Shown: positions 38,678 through 47,124 of the stretch, piece after piece | How the letters are laid out: every line of letters begins with the position of its first letter | Position numbering within the stretch: position 1 is the stretch's first letter | NCBI RefSeq assembly: GCF_045291395.1 | Contig: NZ_CP152342.1 | Location: forward strand, 1,240,001 to 1,304,000 | Length of the DNA: 64,000 nucleotides | Source: MR-S7 sp000400995 | Lineage (GTDB): Bacteria > Pseudomonadota > Gammaproteobacteria > Burkholderiales > Burkholderiaceae_C | Direction of reading: 5' to 3' | The notes under the pieces: generated by a model | Databases searched by the model: none | What the model was told of the DNA's origin: nothing | The model's input: only the letters and a program-made list of their open reading frames with translations | Translations under genes and position numbers: made by a program

Positions 38678-38926
38678 GATCGTCTCCTTGACGATTCCCG
38701 GCGGGGGGCATCAGTGGTAATTCACAGGTTCCTCGGTCTCGGACTGGCTGGATTTATGACTACTGACAGCATATGCTCAGGAAATGTACTTGGAAGGCCC
38801 GGAACTGCTGCAAGCATCGTCGCCACCCGAAACCGCCCGGATTCCCCGGTGTTATCGAAAATGAGCACATCCGGTAACAGAAGTAGCGGTAGAACACCAA
38901 CTTTTCCAGTACACGAGGAAAGATTC
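38678..38926. promoter_or_regulatory. Divergent control region of repressor and activator pair
   Basis: This gap separates the leftward flhD-like gene from the rightward repressor. It holds the perfect palindrome AGCATATGCT at 38768-38777 inside a wider imperfect dyad, a good candidate operator. GAGGAA lies seven bases before the repressor ATG at 38927. No other gene is seen. Confidence 0.5.
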
Positions 38927-39676
38927 ATGCCCGCGAAAAGTCCTCTCCCGACCAGCGCACAGAAGCGCGTGGTCCGGTCTGGCCAAATGGCAACTGGCGA
39001 TGCCCGACGAAAAGGGAGAGCGTTGCAGCACACAGTCCCCCGCTCGACGCCAGCGGCGCTGGACTTGATTCCGGGTTTGCGCAAACGGCTGCAAGCACGG
39101 CTCGCCGCTTTGGGCATTCCCGAGGAGAGGACGGTTTCGCACGTGGCCAGACTCACGCATCGCGCGGTCCAGAGCGTGCGCCGCTGGTTTGATGCACGAG
39201 ATCCAGGGTTGCCCGATCTCGAGTCCTTCGCCCGGTTGTGTGCCTGCCTCGGTTGCAGCGCCGACGAGATCATCGGCATGACGAGCGAAGCCGGAGCTAC
39301 CTCGAAGCGGATGAGACGCTTTACCGAAGTCGCCGACTGCATCCATTCGATGGCCGATGTGCTCGCGCAGCACGACAGCCTGGGCGTGCCGATGCGCGTT
39401 CCAGGAGACGAGATGGCGCCTTACCTTCTCGAAGGTGATCTGGTTTTCGTCGATATGTCCGCCAACCGTCTGGCTGGAAATGGTGTCTATGCGCTCGAGT
39501 GCAGAGGCAAGCTCATCATCCGCCGTGTGGAGCAGAAGCTCGGCGACGGCTTTCTTCTCAAGTGCGACAACCAGGTCTACAGTCATCAAGAGTTGAAGAA
39601 CCATGCCATGGCGAGGCGCCTGGGAGTCAAAGTCGTCGGCAAGGTCTACGGTGCCGTCAGCGCTCGGGTTTTCTGA
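38927..39676 (+). CDS. HTH-S24-type repressor without catalytic dyad
   Basis: 249 residues from the ATG at 38927 with GAGGAA upstream; the longer frame from 38669 overlaps the control region. The N-terminal half has an HTH-like region (VSHVARLTHRAVQSVRRWF, LESFARLCACLGCSADEII). The C-terminal half is an S24/LexA-like domain (MRVPGDEMAPYLLEGDLVFVD, read in part, and NGVYALECRGKLIIRRVEQ). The usual GDSM catalytic Ser is Glu (GDEM, near 160) and the usual Lys is Arg (IIRRV, near 198), so RecA-type self-cleavage is unlikely. By position it corresponds to SetR of SXT. Confidence 0.85.
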   Translation: MPAKSPLPTSAQKRVVRSGQMATGDARRKGRALQHTVPRSTPAALDLIPGLRKRLQARLAALGIPEERTVSHVARLTHRAVQSVRRWFDARDPGLPDLESFARLCACLGCSADEIIGMTSEAGATSKRMRRFTEVADCIHSMADVLAQHDSLGVPMRVPGDEMAPYLLEGDLVFVDMSANRLAGNGVYALECRGKLIIRRVEQKLGDGFLLKCDNQVYSHQELKNHAMARRLGVKVVGKVYGAVSARVF

Positions 39677-39707
39677 GCCGGGCGCCGCGCCGCGGCATCC
39701 GTTCGTC

Positions 39708-39740
39708 GAGACAGGGGAAGGGCGAACCCTTCCCCGTCTC
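39708..39740. terminator. Terminator-like hairpin between convergent genes
   Basis: GAGAC-A-GGGGAAGGG pairs with CCCTTCCCC-GTCTC around a CGAA loop, with one bulged A. It lies between the repressor stop and the DUF932 stop and can serve both directions. There is no long T tract. Confidence 0.65.
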
Positions 39741-39752
39741 AACTACCAGCCC

Positions 39753-40817
39753 TTATGCCGCTTCGGCCAGCGCCTTCCACTCCTGCGGCTTCAACTCGAT
39801 GAGCTTGCCGCCAAGTGCCTCGAACTCGGTCGCCCGGTCGTAGTCCTCGACTTCCTGGCTATAGTGCGTGACTGCGTTGACCAGACCGTAGCCCGACAGG
39901 TCGCCGCCCGCCACCAGATGCCGCAGTACGCCGGAACGCTCCACGTCGTTGAGCGTGTAGCGCTGCGCCAGCACTTCGACGGTCTGGACGGGATCTCCGA
40001 CGAGCTTGATGCCCATCGTCTTCTGCATCTTCACCGCCGCCTGCCGGAAGGTGACGTCCGACACCGCGGCCTGGACCACGTCGCGCACCTTCAGGAAGAA
40101 GGCCTTGTCGTCAGCCTGCAGGGTGTCGTCCTGGTAGACCGTGACGCCTTCATCCTCCTGCCCCATGGAGCGCCCGACGTGCGTCTTGCGCAACGAGCGG
40201 TCCGCCACGATCAAGCCGTTGCGGCACACCAGGCGGTACAACAGCGGCTGCACCGACAGCGTGCCCTGCCCGACCTCAGAATTCGAGATCGCGATGCCGG
40301 CCTGCACGACGTCACCGGGCGCCATCTCGAACGTCAGCCGGGACGTAACGCACTTTATGTACATGCGCGTCTCGGTCAATTCCACCGATTCGAACTGAAT
40401 GCCGGGCAGGTTCTGCAGGATGGGCAGCGCGTGCTCGGCCAGGTCGTAGTTGTCGAGCCGGCGGTAGCGGTCTGACAGCACAGCGCGCACGTTGCCGTCG
40501 AGCGTGCGCAGCAGGCGGCGGTCATCCTCGCTTTGCAGCCAGGTGTTGACGTTGCGGTCGAGCAGCTCGGGCTGGTTTTCGCGCATGCGCTCGAAGTACG
40601 CATACGGGATGCCCAGCTTGTCGGCGAGTTGGCGGCGCGCCAGCGACGTGACGCCGTAGCTGGCGGGGCCGCCGGCTTCCTCGACCACCAGGCGGGTGCC
40701 GCCGTTCTCTCCGGTCGTGTGCCGCACCAGTGGCGAGGGCACGATCAGGTCTTTCTTCGTATCGAGCTGGCGTTGCAGTTCATGGGCCAGGCTCACCAGG
40801 GTACGTCCGCTTTTCAT
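39753..40817 (-). CDS. DUF932 domain protein
   Basis: 354 residues from the ATG at 40817 (AAGGAAA upstream); the frame is open further upstream but has no good start. DUF932 marks are SYGVTSLARRQLADKLGIPY, VRAVLSDRYRRLDNYDLAEH and LYRLVCRNGLIV. The family is widespread on phages, plasmids and ICEs (phage/plasmid-like protein TIGR03299 type); its role is unknown. It is the last gene of the leftward maintenance cluster. Confidence 0.9.
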   Translation of the reverse strand: MKSGRTLVSLAHELQRQLDTKKDLIVPSPLVRHTTGENGGTRLVVEEAGGPASYGVTSLARRQLADKLGIPYAYFERMRENQPELLDRNVNTWLQSEDDRRLLRTLDGNVRAVLSDRYRRLDNYDLAEHALPILQNLPGIQFESVELTETRMYIKCVTSRLTFEMAPGDVVQAGIAISNSEVGQGTLSVQPLLYRLVCRNGLIVADRSLRKTHVGRSMGQEDEGVTVYQDDTLQADDKAFFLKVRDVVQAAVSDVTFRQAAVKMQKTMGIKLVGDPVQTVEVLAQRYTLNDVERSGVLRHLVAGGDLSGYGLVNAVTHYSQEVEDYDRATEFEALGGKLIELKPQEWKALAEAA

Positions 40818-40864
40818 GGCAATTTCCTTAGATGGATGAAAAACGGGGACGGCTTTTCCCTCAC

Positions 40865-41081
40865 GGGGACGCGCGTCCCCGCGGGGTATGAAATGGCATC
40901 GGTCAGGACCGGTACCGCGAAGGCGCAACGGGTTGCGCCGGATCTCCAAGGCTGCCTTCACCGCGTATGGGCGGTCTGGTCTGGCAGCGACCAGGGGAAA
41001 ATGAACCTTTTCGCCGCGGGCGTGTGCGAAAAGCACGCACCCGCGCTGAAAAGGCGGGGATGCGGCATCAAGCCGCATCCC
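40865..41081. repeat. Hairpin-dense intergenic region
   Basis: Four strong inverted repeats lie within 220 bases. They are GGGGACGC/GCGTCCCC (40865-40880), GGCGCAAC/GTTGCGCC (40922-40939), an imperfect 13-bp stem at 41015-41045 and GGGATGCGGC/GCCGCATCCC (41057-41081). The last follows the primase-like stop by nine bases and may terminate that transcript. No gene is seen between 40818 and 41089. Confidence 0.7.
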
Positions 41082-41089
41082 ACTCAAGA

Positions 41090-42094
41090 TCAGGCGACGC
41101 GCAAGTGGCGCGCCTCCTGTCGCCGACGCCAGACGTCGGCCCAGTCCGTGCCGGGATGCCGGGGCAGGAACACGCGGACCGTGCGCGGGCCGCTGTGCGC
41201 TTGCTCGCGCTTGATCCGGCGCGCGAGCGCGAACGCGCTCGCCTGTCCAGCGAAGTCTCCGTCGGCATCGTTGTCGCCGTAGACGCAGATGACCCGCACG
41301 GTGTCAGGCACCCAGAGCCTCTCCAGGTTGCCCGAGCCGAGCGCGCACCACACCGGCTTGCCGGTCGCCAGCATGACGGCGATGCCGGTCTCGATACCTT
41401 CGCATACGGCCAGTTCCTCGCCGACCTCGGCCAACCGCACCGCGGCACCCGAGAAGCCGCCGCTCAGCACCTTCTTCGCATCCGGCGCGTCGAGCTTGCG
41501 GCCCGCGTGCAGGTAGGTACGGTGCAGCGTCACGGCGCCTTGGGCACCTTCCACGCGGGCCAGCATGGCCGGGTGATCCGCGACTTTGCGTGCCTTGGCC
41601 ACTCCTTCCTTCTGGTAGTAGCCCAGCGCCGGGTGGAACCGCAGCGATGGCGGGTACTCGGGCAGATCCAGCCCGCGCCCCCGCAGATACCGGTCCACTT
41701 CGTCGCCGACCGTCACCGGACGTGCATCGTCCCAGATCCGCTGCACTAGCTTCTTCATGCGTTCGGGGGCCGGATCTGCGGATGGCGAAGCGGGGGGCAG
41801 CATGCCCACCGCTTTTTCCACCGCGCAAAGGGCCGTATGGAAGTCCATGCCCTTGCATGCTTGCAGAAGCTTGAACCCGCCGCCCGGGCCGCACATGCGG
41901 CAGTGGTAGTTCCCTTCGCCGAACTTGTCGGTGTACTGGAACCGGTCCACGCCGTCCTTGCAGACGGGGCAGGGCATGGGCTTGCGCTTGAGCATGCGAT
42001 CTTCCAGTCCCAGGGCGCCCAGGATCTCGGTCCAGCGTCCGTGCGCGCGCTGCTTGACGGCATCCACGCGGGCGGCGTATTCCTCGCTACGCAT
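41090..42094 (-). CDS. Zinc-finger/Toprim primase-like protein
   Basis: 334 residues from the ATG at 42094, chosen for GGAGG five bases upstream. The N-terminal zinc ribbon has CPVCKDGVDRFQYTD and YHCRMCGPGGGF, like CHC2 primases. The C-terminal Toprim fold shows LAVCEGIETGIAVMLATG and ICVYGDNDADGDF with the acidic metal-binding residues. Such proteins (P4-alpha-like, DUF7146 group) probably prime ICE DNA replication during transfer. It overlaps the GHKL gene by eight bases. Confidence 0.88.
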   Translation of the reverse strand: MRSEEYAARVDAVKQRAHGRWTEILGALGLEDRMLKRKPMPCPVCKDGVDRFQYTDKFGEGNYHCRMCGPGGGFKLLQACKGMDFHTALCAVEKAVGMLPPASPSADPAPERMKKLVQRIWDDARPVTVGDEVDRYLRGRGLDLPEYPPSLRFHPALGYYQKEGVAKARKVADHPAMLARVEGAQGAVTLHRTYLHAGRKLDAPDAKKVLSGGFSGAAVRLAEVGEELAVCEGIETGIAVMLATGKPVWCALGSGNLERLWVPDTVRVICVYGDNDADGDFAGQASAFALARRIKREQAHSGPRTVRVFLPRHPGTDWADVWRRRQEARHLRVA

Positions 42095-43727
42095 GGTGGC
42101 CTCCATCGGGAGGAGGCAGCACGGGCTGGCTTTCCAGCAGCGTCACCGTGTGGCGGTTGCGCTGGGTTCCGTCGCCGCCGACCATGATCTCGAAGCGCCG
42201 GCCGCGCAGCAGGGGATACCGCCCCAGCTCCAGTTCGCCAAGCAGCGAGTCCAGCGTGCTGACCGGGTCGGTCGAACTCAAGCGCCGGATCAGATCAGCC
42301 AGCGCATCGCAGTCGGCCTCCATGTCATCCTCGCGGAAGCGCTCACTGTCGTCGATGTAGCTGGACAACTGGCGCACGGGTTCGCCGGACGTTTCTCCGG
42401 CGGGGACCAGGATGTTGCCGCCGTGGCAGACGCCCGCGTCGGTGATTTCGGCCTCGTCGTCTCCGAGGCGGATACGAACCGCCCGGCAAAGGATGACCTG
42501 GGCCCATACCCACCGGCCATCAAAGGACGTGGAGTCCAGAACGTCAAGTGCCTCAACTTCGGCTTCCTCCACTTCGATGCGTCGCACGAACGGGTGGATC
42601 CAGTGGCCTTCGTCGAGGACGTAGTCCCTGAACACCAGCCAGCCGCGTTCCCGCGCGAGCATCCACTGTGCGGCGTTGTCCTCATTGATCGAGTCGATGG
42701 CGACGAGGGTGGCTCGCCCTTGCTCGATGTCTGCACGGCTGGGTGCCGCATCCGGTTTTTCCAGGTAGCGCCGGTCATCCTGCTCCGCCTGGATGGGGTA
42801 GTCGACGATGCGCTTGAACAGCTTGGCCGGCAGTTCGTCCATCGCATTGAGCAGATCGATGTGCCCCCAACTGCGCATGGCGCGGTAGTAGGTGTCCACG
42901 AACTGCTGTGGCGGCAATTGCGTCTTGGCGACCTCCAGGATTTCCCGCCAGCACTGCTTGAGCTGGCGTTGGATGCGCTGAAGCTGCTGATCGCTGTCGA
43001 TCAGGACGTCCCGATCGGGCAGCCTGGCCGTGAATTCCCGCGCATCGAGATGCACGACGTTGACACGGGACTGATCGAAGTAGACCGGATTCTTGACGCA
43101 GAACCCTTGCAAGAAGACCAAGGTGTCCTGCGTTTCCCGGCCGTCGCGATTGCCGGCGATGTGAACCGAACCGATCGGCGTCTGCACCATGGCGATCCTG
43201 TCTCCGGCGTAGCGCCGTTCGAGGGGTTGGCCGTTGAACACGACATCGACCGGGAATCCCAGGCACAAGGTCTCGATCTTCGTGTCGAGGCCCGCGAGGT
43301 CGACGTCATGCAGTTCGATGCAAGTCCCATCGACGGCTTCGTCCGTGGTCTCGACGTCGAACCGCTCGCGCCGCAGCGCCGCCGCGGTCTCGATCACCAC
43401 GCGCTGCCGTCCCGACGCGACGAGAACGCGCGCCGCGGCATACAGGCATTTCGTGAACCCGGCGCCGAAGGGGCGTTCGCGCTCCGCGATGACGTCGTCC
43501 CAGCCGGACTCGTTGAAGCTCAGCAGCTTCTGGAAGTCGTCGATACCGCGGCCATCATCGCGAACCGTCAGCGTCTTGCTCTGCGCGTCATAGTCCACTG
43601 TTATGTGCAACGCGCCGGCGCGGCGTGCGTTCTGTAGCAGTTCCGACACCAGCGTGAAGCGGTCGGTGAAGGCATAGCGCTGGTTGCGCAGAGTGCCTTC
43701 TTCATTGATGCGAACTTGGATCTTCAT
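42087..43727 (-). CDS. GHKL (HSP90-like) ATPase of unknown role
   Basis: 546 residues from the ATG at 43727 with GGAGATC upstream. The N-terminal ATP-binding fold is intact: N-box LVSELLQNARRAGA near 30, G1 box DDGRGIDDF near 57, and G2 box RPFGAGF near 85. The remaining 400 residues match no family I recognise and include acidic stretches. GHKL ATPases use ATP-driven dimer closure (Hsp90, MutL, MORC). Here it is coupled to a primase-like gene, which hints at DNA handling or defence against recipient systems; this is inference. Confidence 0.85.
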   Translation of the reverse strand: MKIQVRINEEGTLRNQRYAFTDRFTLVSELLQNARRAGALHITVDYDAQSKTLTVRDDGRGIDDFQKLLSFNESGWDDVIAERERPFGAGFTKCLYAAARVLVASGRQRVVIETAAALRRERFDVETTDEAVDGTCIELHDVDLAGLDTKIETLCLGFPVDVVFNGQPLERRYAGDRIAMVQTPIGSVHIAGNRDGRETQDTLVFLQGFCVKNPVYFDQSRVNVVHLDAREFTARLPDRDVLIDSDQQLQRIQRQLKQCWREILEVAKTQLPPQQFVDTYYRAMRSWGHIDLLNAMDELPAKLFKRIVDYPIQAEQDDRRYLEKPDAAPSRADIEQGRATLVAIDSINEDNAAQWMLARERGWLVFRDYVLDEGHWIHPFVRRIEVEEAEVEALDVLDSTSFDGRWVWAQVILCRAVRIRLGDDEAEITDAGVCHGGNILVPAGETSGEPVRQLSSYIDDSERFREDDMEADCDALADLIRRLSSTDPVSTLDSLLGELELGRYPLLRGRRFEIMVGGDGTQRNRHTVTLLESQPVLPPPDGGHHA

Positions 43728-43752
43728 GGAGATCTCCGGTGAATGCCGGCGC

Positions 43753-43771
43753 ACCACCCCGGCGGGGTGGT
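43753..43771. repeat. GC-rich hairpin
   Basis: ACCACCCC and GGGGTGGT pair around GGC in the gap upstream of the GHKL gene. It may attenuate or stabilise the leftward mRNA. Confidence 0.55.
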
Positions 43772-43794
43772 CCCGCCGGCGGTGGGGTACAAAT

Positions 43795-44124
43795 TCAGTC
43801 GGCGTCCCTGGAATCGAACAGGACGGGGACGGTGAAGAGCTGGCCGGTGGCCAGCGCCTCGGCAAGGCTGTGGCCCTCGAACTCCCGAGGCCGCAGGTGG
43901 CGGATGTCCAGCACCCGGCCGGTGTCATCCAGACGTTCCACCTTGAAGCCCAATGGGTGCCAGTGGACCCGGTAGGCCAGATGGTCAGCCCCGGCAACGA
44001 CGAAGCAGCGGCCGGCCTGGCCGGTCAGCACCTCGCTTTCCTTGATGAGGAATTCGATGTCGCTCAGCGTCTGCACCGGGAGCCAGACAGGTGCGGTCGC
44101 GACATGTTCGGATGTGCGGTACAT
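43795..44124 (-). CDS. Hypothetical ICE protein
   Basis: 109 residues from the ATG at 44124 with GAGGAGC upstream. No family is recognised. It is small and soluble, with LSDIEFLIKESEVLTGQAG and RVHWHPLGFKVERLDD, an alpha-beta pattern. It lies in the leftward maintenance cluster between the membrane peptide gene and the GHKL ATPase. Confidence 0.7.
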   Translation of the reverse strand: MYRTSEHVATAPVWLPVQTLSDIEFLIKESEVLTGQAGRCFVVAGADHLAYRVHWHPLGFKVERLDDTGRVLDIRHLRPREFEGHSLAEALATGQLFTVPVLFDSRDAD

Positions 44125-44135
44125 GGTGTTGCTCC

Positions 44136-44372
44136 TCAAGGCGCATCGGTGGCGCAGGGCCATTCCGATTCCCTCGCTACGCTGCCGCGAAAGGCAGTGC
44201 CGACGGATCGGGTGTTGGGGGGTGACGCCATGCCGGACTCCAGGCAGTGCTGCCGGACATAGTCACGCTGGGCCTCTTCCAGGGCGACGGCATCTTCGTA
44301 ATCGAAGTGCCCGGCGACGCCCCAGGCCATGAGGATCGCCAGCAGGCAAAGAATGTCCTTCCAATGCAACAT
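44136..44372 (-). CDS. Small single-pass membrane protein
   Basis: 78 residues with AAAGGAG upstream. One N-terminal membrane helix (WKDILCLLAILMAWGVAG) is followed by a short acidic and then polar tail. No family is recognised. Twelve bases separate it from the next gene, so they are likely cotranscribed. Confidence 0.65.
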   Translation of the reverse strand: MLHWKDILCLLAILMAWGVAGHFDYEDAVALEEAQRDYVRQHCLESGMASPPNTRSVGTAFRGSVARESEWPCATDAP

Positions 44373-44402
44373 GGCGGACTCCTTTCAAATCGGGTTGAGA
44401 AG

Positions 44403-44428
44403 CCGGGTCGGCGCTTGGCGCCGCCCGG
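44403..44428. repeat. GC-rich hairpin
   Basis: CCGGG-TC-GGCGC pairs with GCGCC-G-CCCGG in the gap between two hypothetical genes. It is another member of the hairpins that separate genes in this cluster. Confidence 0.55.
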
Positions 44429-44439
44429 TTCGGGGAGAG

Positions 44440-45036
44440 TCAGACGAAGAGGTCGCCCTCGACGGCGATCCGCTTCACTTCCTCGTTGATCCATTGCGGA
44501 TTGCGCGCGAGCCGCGCCTCGACCCATTCGGGATGGGTCATCACGGCTTCGCGAACCCAGGGTGGGTAGCGCAGCAGGGTGTCCTGCAGCCAGCGTTGGC
44601 AGGCTGCATGGATGTAGTCGCGCACTACCTCGACATCGACCGCACCGCAATACGGCGCGGGCGAAAGAGGGCTGCAACCGATCACGCGAAGGCACGACGC
44701 GAACGAGAACGGCTTGTCGTCCTTCTCGCGCTCGGTGAATACCCAGCGCAGCGTGTCGAATTTCTCCTCGAGCGGCGCTTCAGGGTCGGCCAGTCGCGCG
44801 ACTTCCTTCAGCAGCCGCCAGTGCAGTTGCACGACGTCTTCCTCGCTCCATTCGACGGACGATTCGTCATCGCCAGCGGCATCGAATGCCGCTGTGGAGG
44901 CAATAGTGCGCGTACCTTCGGCACGCAACCTCTCGAAAACGGAGAGAAACGTGGGCGACGAAAAATTTCCTTCGCCGTATTCGGCGCCGATCGGCGCATG
45001 GGGATAGGCCTCGAAGGAGGCGGCATGGGTCAGCAT
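44440..45036 (-). CDS. Hypothetical ICE protein
   Basis: 198 residues from the ATG at 45036, with CAGGAGC upstream. The sequence is acidic and helical, with VEWSEEDVVQLHWRLLKEVA, DTLRWVFTEREKDDKP and a C-terminal HPEWVEARLARNPQWINEE. No family is recognised. It starts the leftward cluster and is divergent from the AcaB-like gene across a 546-base gap. Confidence 0.7.
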   Translation of the reverse strand: MLTHAASFEAYPHAPIGAEYGEGNFSSPTFLSVFERLRAEGTRTIASTAAFDAAGDDESSVEWSEEDVVQLHWRLLKEVARLADPEAPLEEKFDTLRWVFTEREKDDKPFSFASCLRVIGCSPLSPAPYCGAVDVEVVRDYIHAACQRWLQDTLLRYPPWVREAVMTHPEWVEARLARNPQWINEEVKRIAVEGDLFV

Positions 45037-45582
45037 CGTTGGCTCCTGGATTGAAGGAGGCAACGCACACCCGGCAGGGAGGCAAGATGCCCCCGTAGGG
45101 TGGATGACATGGCGGATCCGCTCGGAGGACCCCGAGGGAGGATCGAGAACTTCAAGGCTGGCTTGTGGGCGACGTGGAGCGTCGCTGAACCGGTGTGCCA
45201 GCTACCGGCAGGGAAAAGGCTTTCGGCGCAGGAGCCGGTGGGAGTCGAAGAGGCAGACTCCCGCCTCGAAAACCTTCGGCCGGGGCAGGAGGCCACGCCG
45301 CATCCCATGCCCAGGGCACAGGACGGCGCGATGCGGCGCCGGGGTGCGGCCCGCGCATGGCGGGGCCGCGTCGGCGAAATCTCCAGGGCTTGCCAGATTG
45401 GATGCAGGGCTAGCTACTGCATGGAGGTGAAGGTACGGGGGGAGACAGTCGCGTCAACGGGTTGGTGGGGCTATTTCGCGGCCGATGCCGAAAGCGTCCC
45501 GAGATCATGGTCGTTTCGCGTGGCGGACAAGCCCAACCTTGCGGATGATTCGGGAAAGGCGCATCGCGCCAGGAGAGTCCGA
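45037..45582. other. Long divergent intergenic region with hairpin
   Basis: No convincing gene is present. A frame continuous with the AcaB-like gene is open from 45100, but its translation is Arg/Gly-rich, without recognisable features, and a much better start exists at 45583. A strong hairpin GGTGGGAGTC / GACTCCCGCC lies at 45237-45265. The region could hold promoters for both sides and a structured leader or small RNA. Confidence 0.5.
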
Positions 45583-46344
45583 ATGGCCGACATCGATTTC
45601 GTGAAGCGTGACCAAGGTGGCGTGAACGCACGCATCATCGCCAGGGAAAGCAAGGCGGACTTCCGCCGGGTGGAGGCCGCCAGCGTGAAGTTGAAGGCCA
45701 GCTTCGCGAGCGCGGAGGGCAAGCGGATGTTTATCCGCTACTTCAATACCTTCCAGTTGAGCAGCCATTTCATCTCGGTGATCTCCCGCACACGGCTGAA
45801 CCACGACGACGTGACGAAGGTGGAGATGCTCATCCGCGCGCAGACGGAGAAGGTCACGGAGGAATTGAACAAGGCGATTGACGGCGCCGAAGCGTTGTTC
45901 ACGAACCATGGCATCACGAGCGTGGCGACCTACGACACCGTGCCGCTCGATCTGGAAGTCGGCGTCCTGTCCTCCAGCAGCCGACGCTACCTGGACGTGC
46001 TGACCAAGCTCGACCAGTTGATGCCACTGCTGCAGACACTGGAGATCCACGAAGTGATCACGACCCAGGCCGTGGACATCGAACGGGCCGCGCTCAAGCG
46101 CAAGGTTCGCGATGTCGCCAACGGTGCGCGCAACTTGGCAACGCGGCTGCGGCGCGAGATGAACGCGCTGGACACCCATCGGGGGGCGGAATCTACCGAA
46201 GCGGATGACGATGGCGGAGCACCGATGCCGGCAGCCCTGCCTGCGCCGGAGGATGCTGCACCTGGCGCTGAATCCGTCACTGACATCCCCGCTTCCCCGG
46301 AGCCGGCGGGGGACGGCGATACGGTCGCTTCCGAGCTCACCTAG
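45583..46344 (+). CDS. AcaB/DUF1845-like ICE regulator (PFL_4669 family)
   Basis: 253 residues from the ATG at 45583 with AGGAG eight bases upstream. The protein matches DUF1845/PFL_4669-type ICE proteins: FNTFQLSSHFISVISRTRLN, then a helical core with a DLEVGVLSSSSRRYLDVL segment. Relatives in IncA/C plasmids (AcaB) help activate the AcaCD master regulator. An FlhDC-like pair is also present here, so a similar circuit is plausible. The last 55 residues are disordered and acidic. Confidence 0.75.
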   Translation: MADIDFVKRDQGGVNARIIARESKADFRRVEAASVKLKASFASAEGKRMFIRYFNTFQLSSHFISVISRTRLNHDDVTKVEMLIRAQTEKVTEELNKAIDGAEALFTNHGITSVATYDTVPLDLEVGVLSSSSRRYLDVLTKLDQLMPLLQTLEIHEVITTQAVDIERAALKRKVRDVANGARNLATRLRREMNALDTHRGAESTEADDDGGAPMPAALPAPEDAAPGAESVTDIPASPEPAGDGDTVASELT

Positions 46345-46369
46345 TCCCAGGGTGTTTCCAACCGAAAGC

Positions 46370-46385
46370 GGCCGCGTCAGCGGCC
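46370..46385 (+). terminator. Weak hairpin after the AcaB-like gene
   Basis: GGCCGC and GCGGCC pair around GTCA, followed by ATTTC. The stem is short, so termination is uncertain. Confidence 0.35.
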
Positions 46386-46436
46386 ATTTCCCGCGCTCAG
46401 GCATGCTGCGGGTCTTGGCGAGGCTGGCCAGCCGGC

Positions 46437-46592
46437 CTAGAGTGGCGTCAGCGGTTCGAAATGCCCCGGCTTCCACGCGGCTTCCCGGGCTCGCCGTTCG
46501 TCGCAGTCGTCACCTGCCACCTGGCAATACCTTCCCATAGCGCTGTGCCCGGCACGCCACTTCTTGGCGCTGCCCGGCTTCTTGATCCCCAT
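46437..46592 (-). CDS. Possible small basic protein
   Basis: 51 residues if started at 46592. The sequence KKPGSAKKWRAGHSAMGRY followed by CDERRAREAAWKPGHFEPL looks protein-like and ordered, but no family is recognised and the ribosome site is unclear. It is the only candidate in the 420-base gap between the AcaB-like and AlpA-like genes. Confidence 0.35.
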   Translation of the reverse strand: MGIKKPGSAKKWRAGHSAMGRYCQVAGDDCDERRAREAAWKPGHFEPLTPL

Positions 46593-46764
46593 CCGATTTC
46601 TTGCCTGCGTGCGGCCGCGCAAGCATCGCAACAGAACCCCCTGTCTGACCGGAACGCCGGCGGGGGGCGTGGAGACATGCGTTCCTAGGCAGCGGACATT
46701 CTTCGACCACCAACCGCTGCGACCGAGCAGGTCACTCCCTTACTCCTGCGGCAAGCGCCGAGGA

Positions 46765-47046
46765 ATGGATCTGATCATGCCAACCTCTACATTCCCCAAT
46801 GGGTTTACCGCTTACGATAAAGTCGTTTACGACGACAACGGGACGATGCCATCGTTGCCGGAAACTGGCTTCGTTCGCCAGAAGCTGCTGCTGCGCTTCG
46901 TCCCCTTCTCCAAATCGACGCTCTGGAGACATGTGGCCACGGGTTTGTTTCCAGCACCCGTCAAGTTGTCCGACGGCGTGACTGCATGGCGCGTCGAAGA
47001 AGTCCGTCAATGGATTGACGGCCGGCCGCGAATCAAATCGTCGTGA
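46765..47046 (+). CDS. AlpA-family DNA-binding regulator
   Basis: 93 residues from the ATG at 46765; a second ATG at 46777 is equally possible because the GAGGA site fits neither perfectly. The AlpA/MerR-like HTH is clear: FVRQKLLLRFVPFSKSTLWR, GLFPAPVKLSDGVTAWRVEE and VRQWIDGR. AlpA proteins control integrase or excision in ICEs and prophages. It is the last clear ICE gene in the window. Confidence 0.85.
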   Translation: MDLIMPTSTFPNGFTAYDKVVYDDNGTMPSLPETGFVRQKLLLRFVPFSKSTLWRHVATGLFPAPVKLSDGVTAWRVEEVRQWIDGRPRIKSS

Positions 47047-47124
47047 GGAGGGCTGGCGGGAGGGCCAGACGATGCCTGTGAGCCCTTGCCGGGCCGTACG
47101 GGCGAACCTCGCCAGGATGGATCT

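Noticed and set aside
45100..45582. A 161-codon N-terminal extension of the AcaB-like protein
   Set aside because: Arg/Gly-rich without features, while an excellent ribosome site and family-like start exist at 45583.
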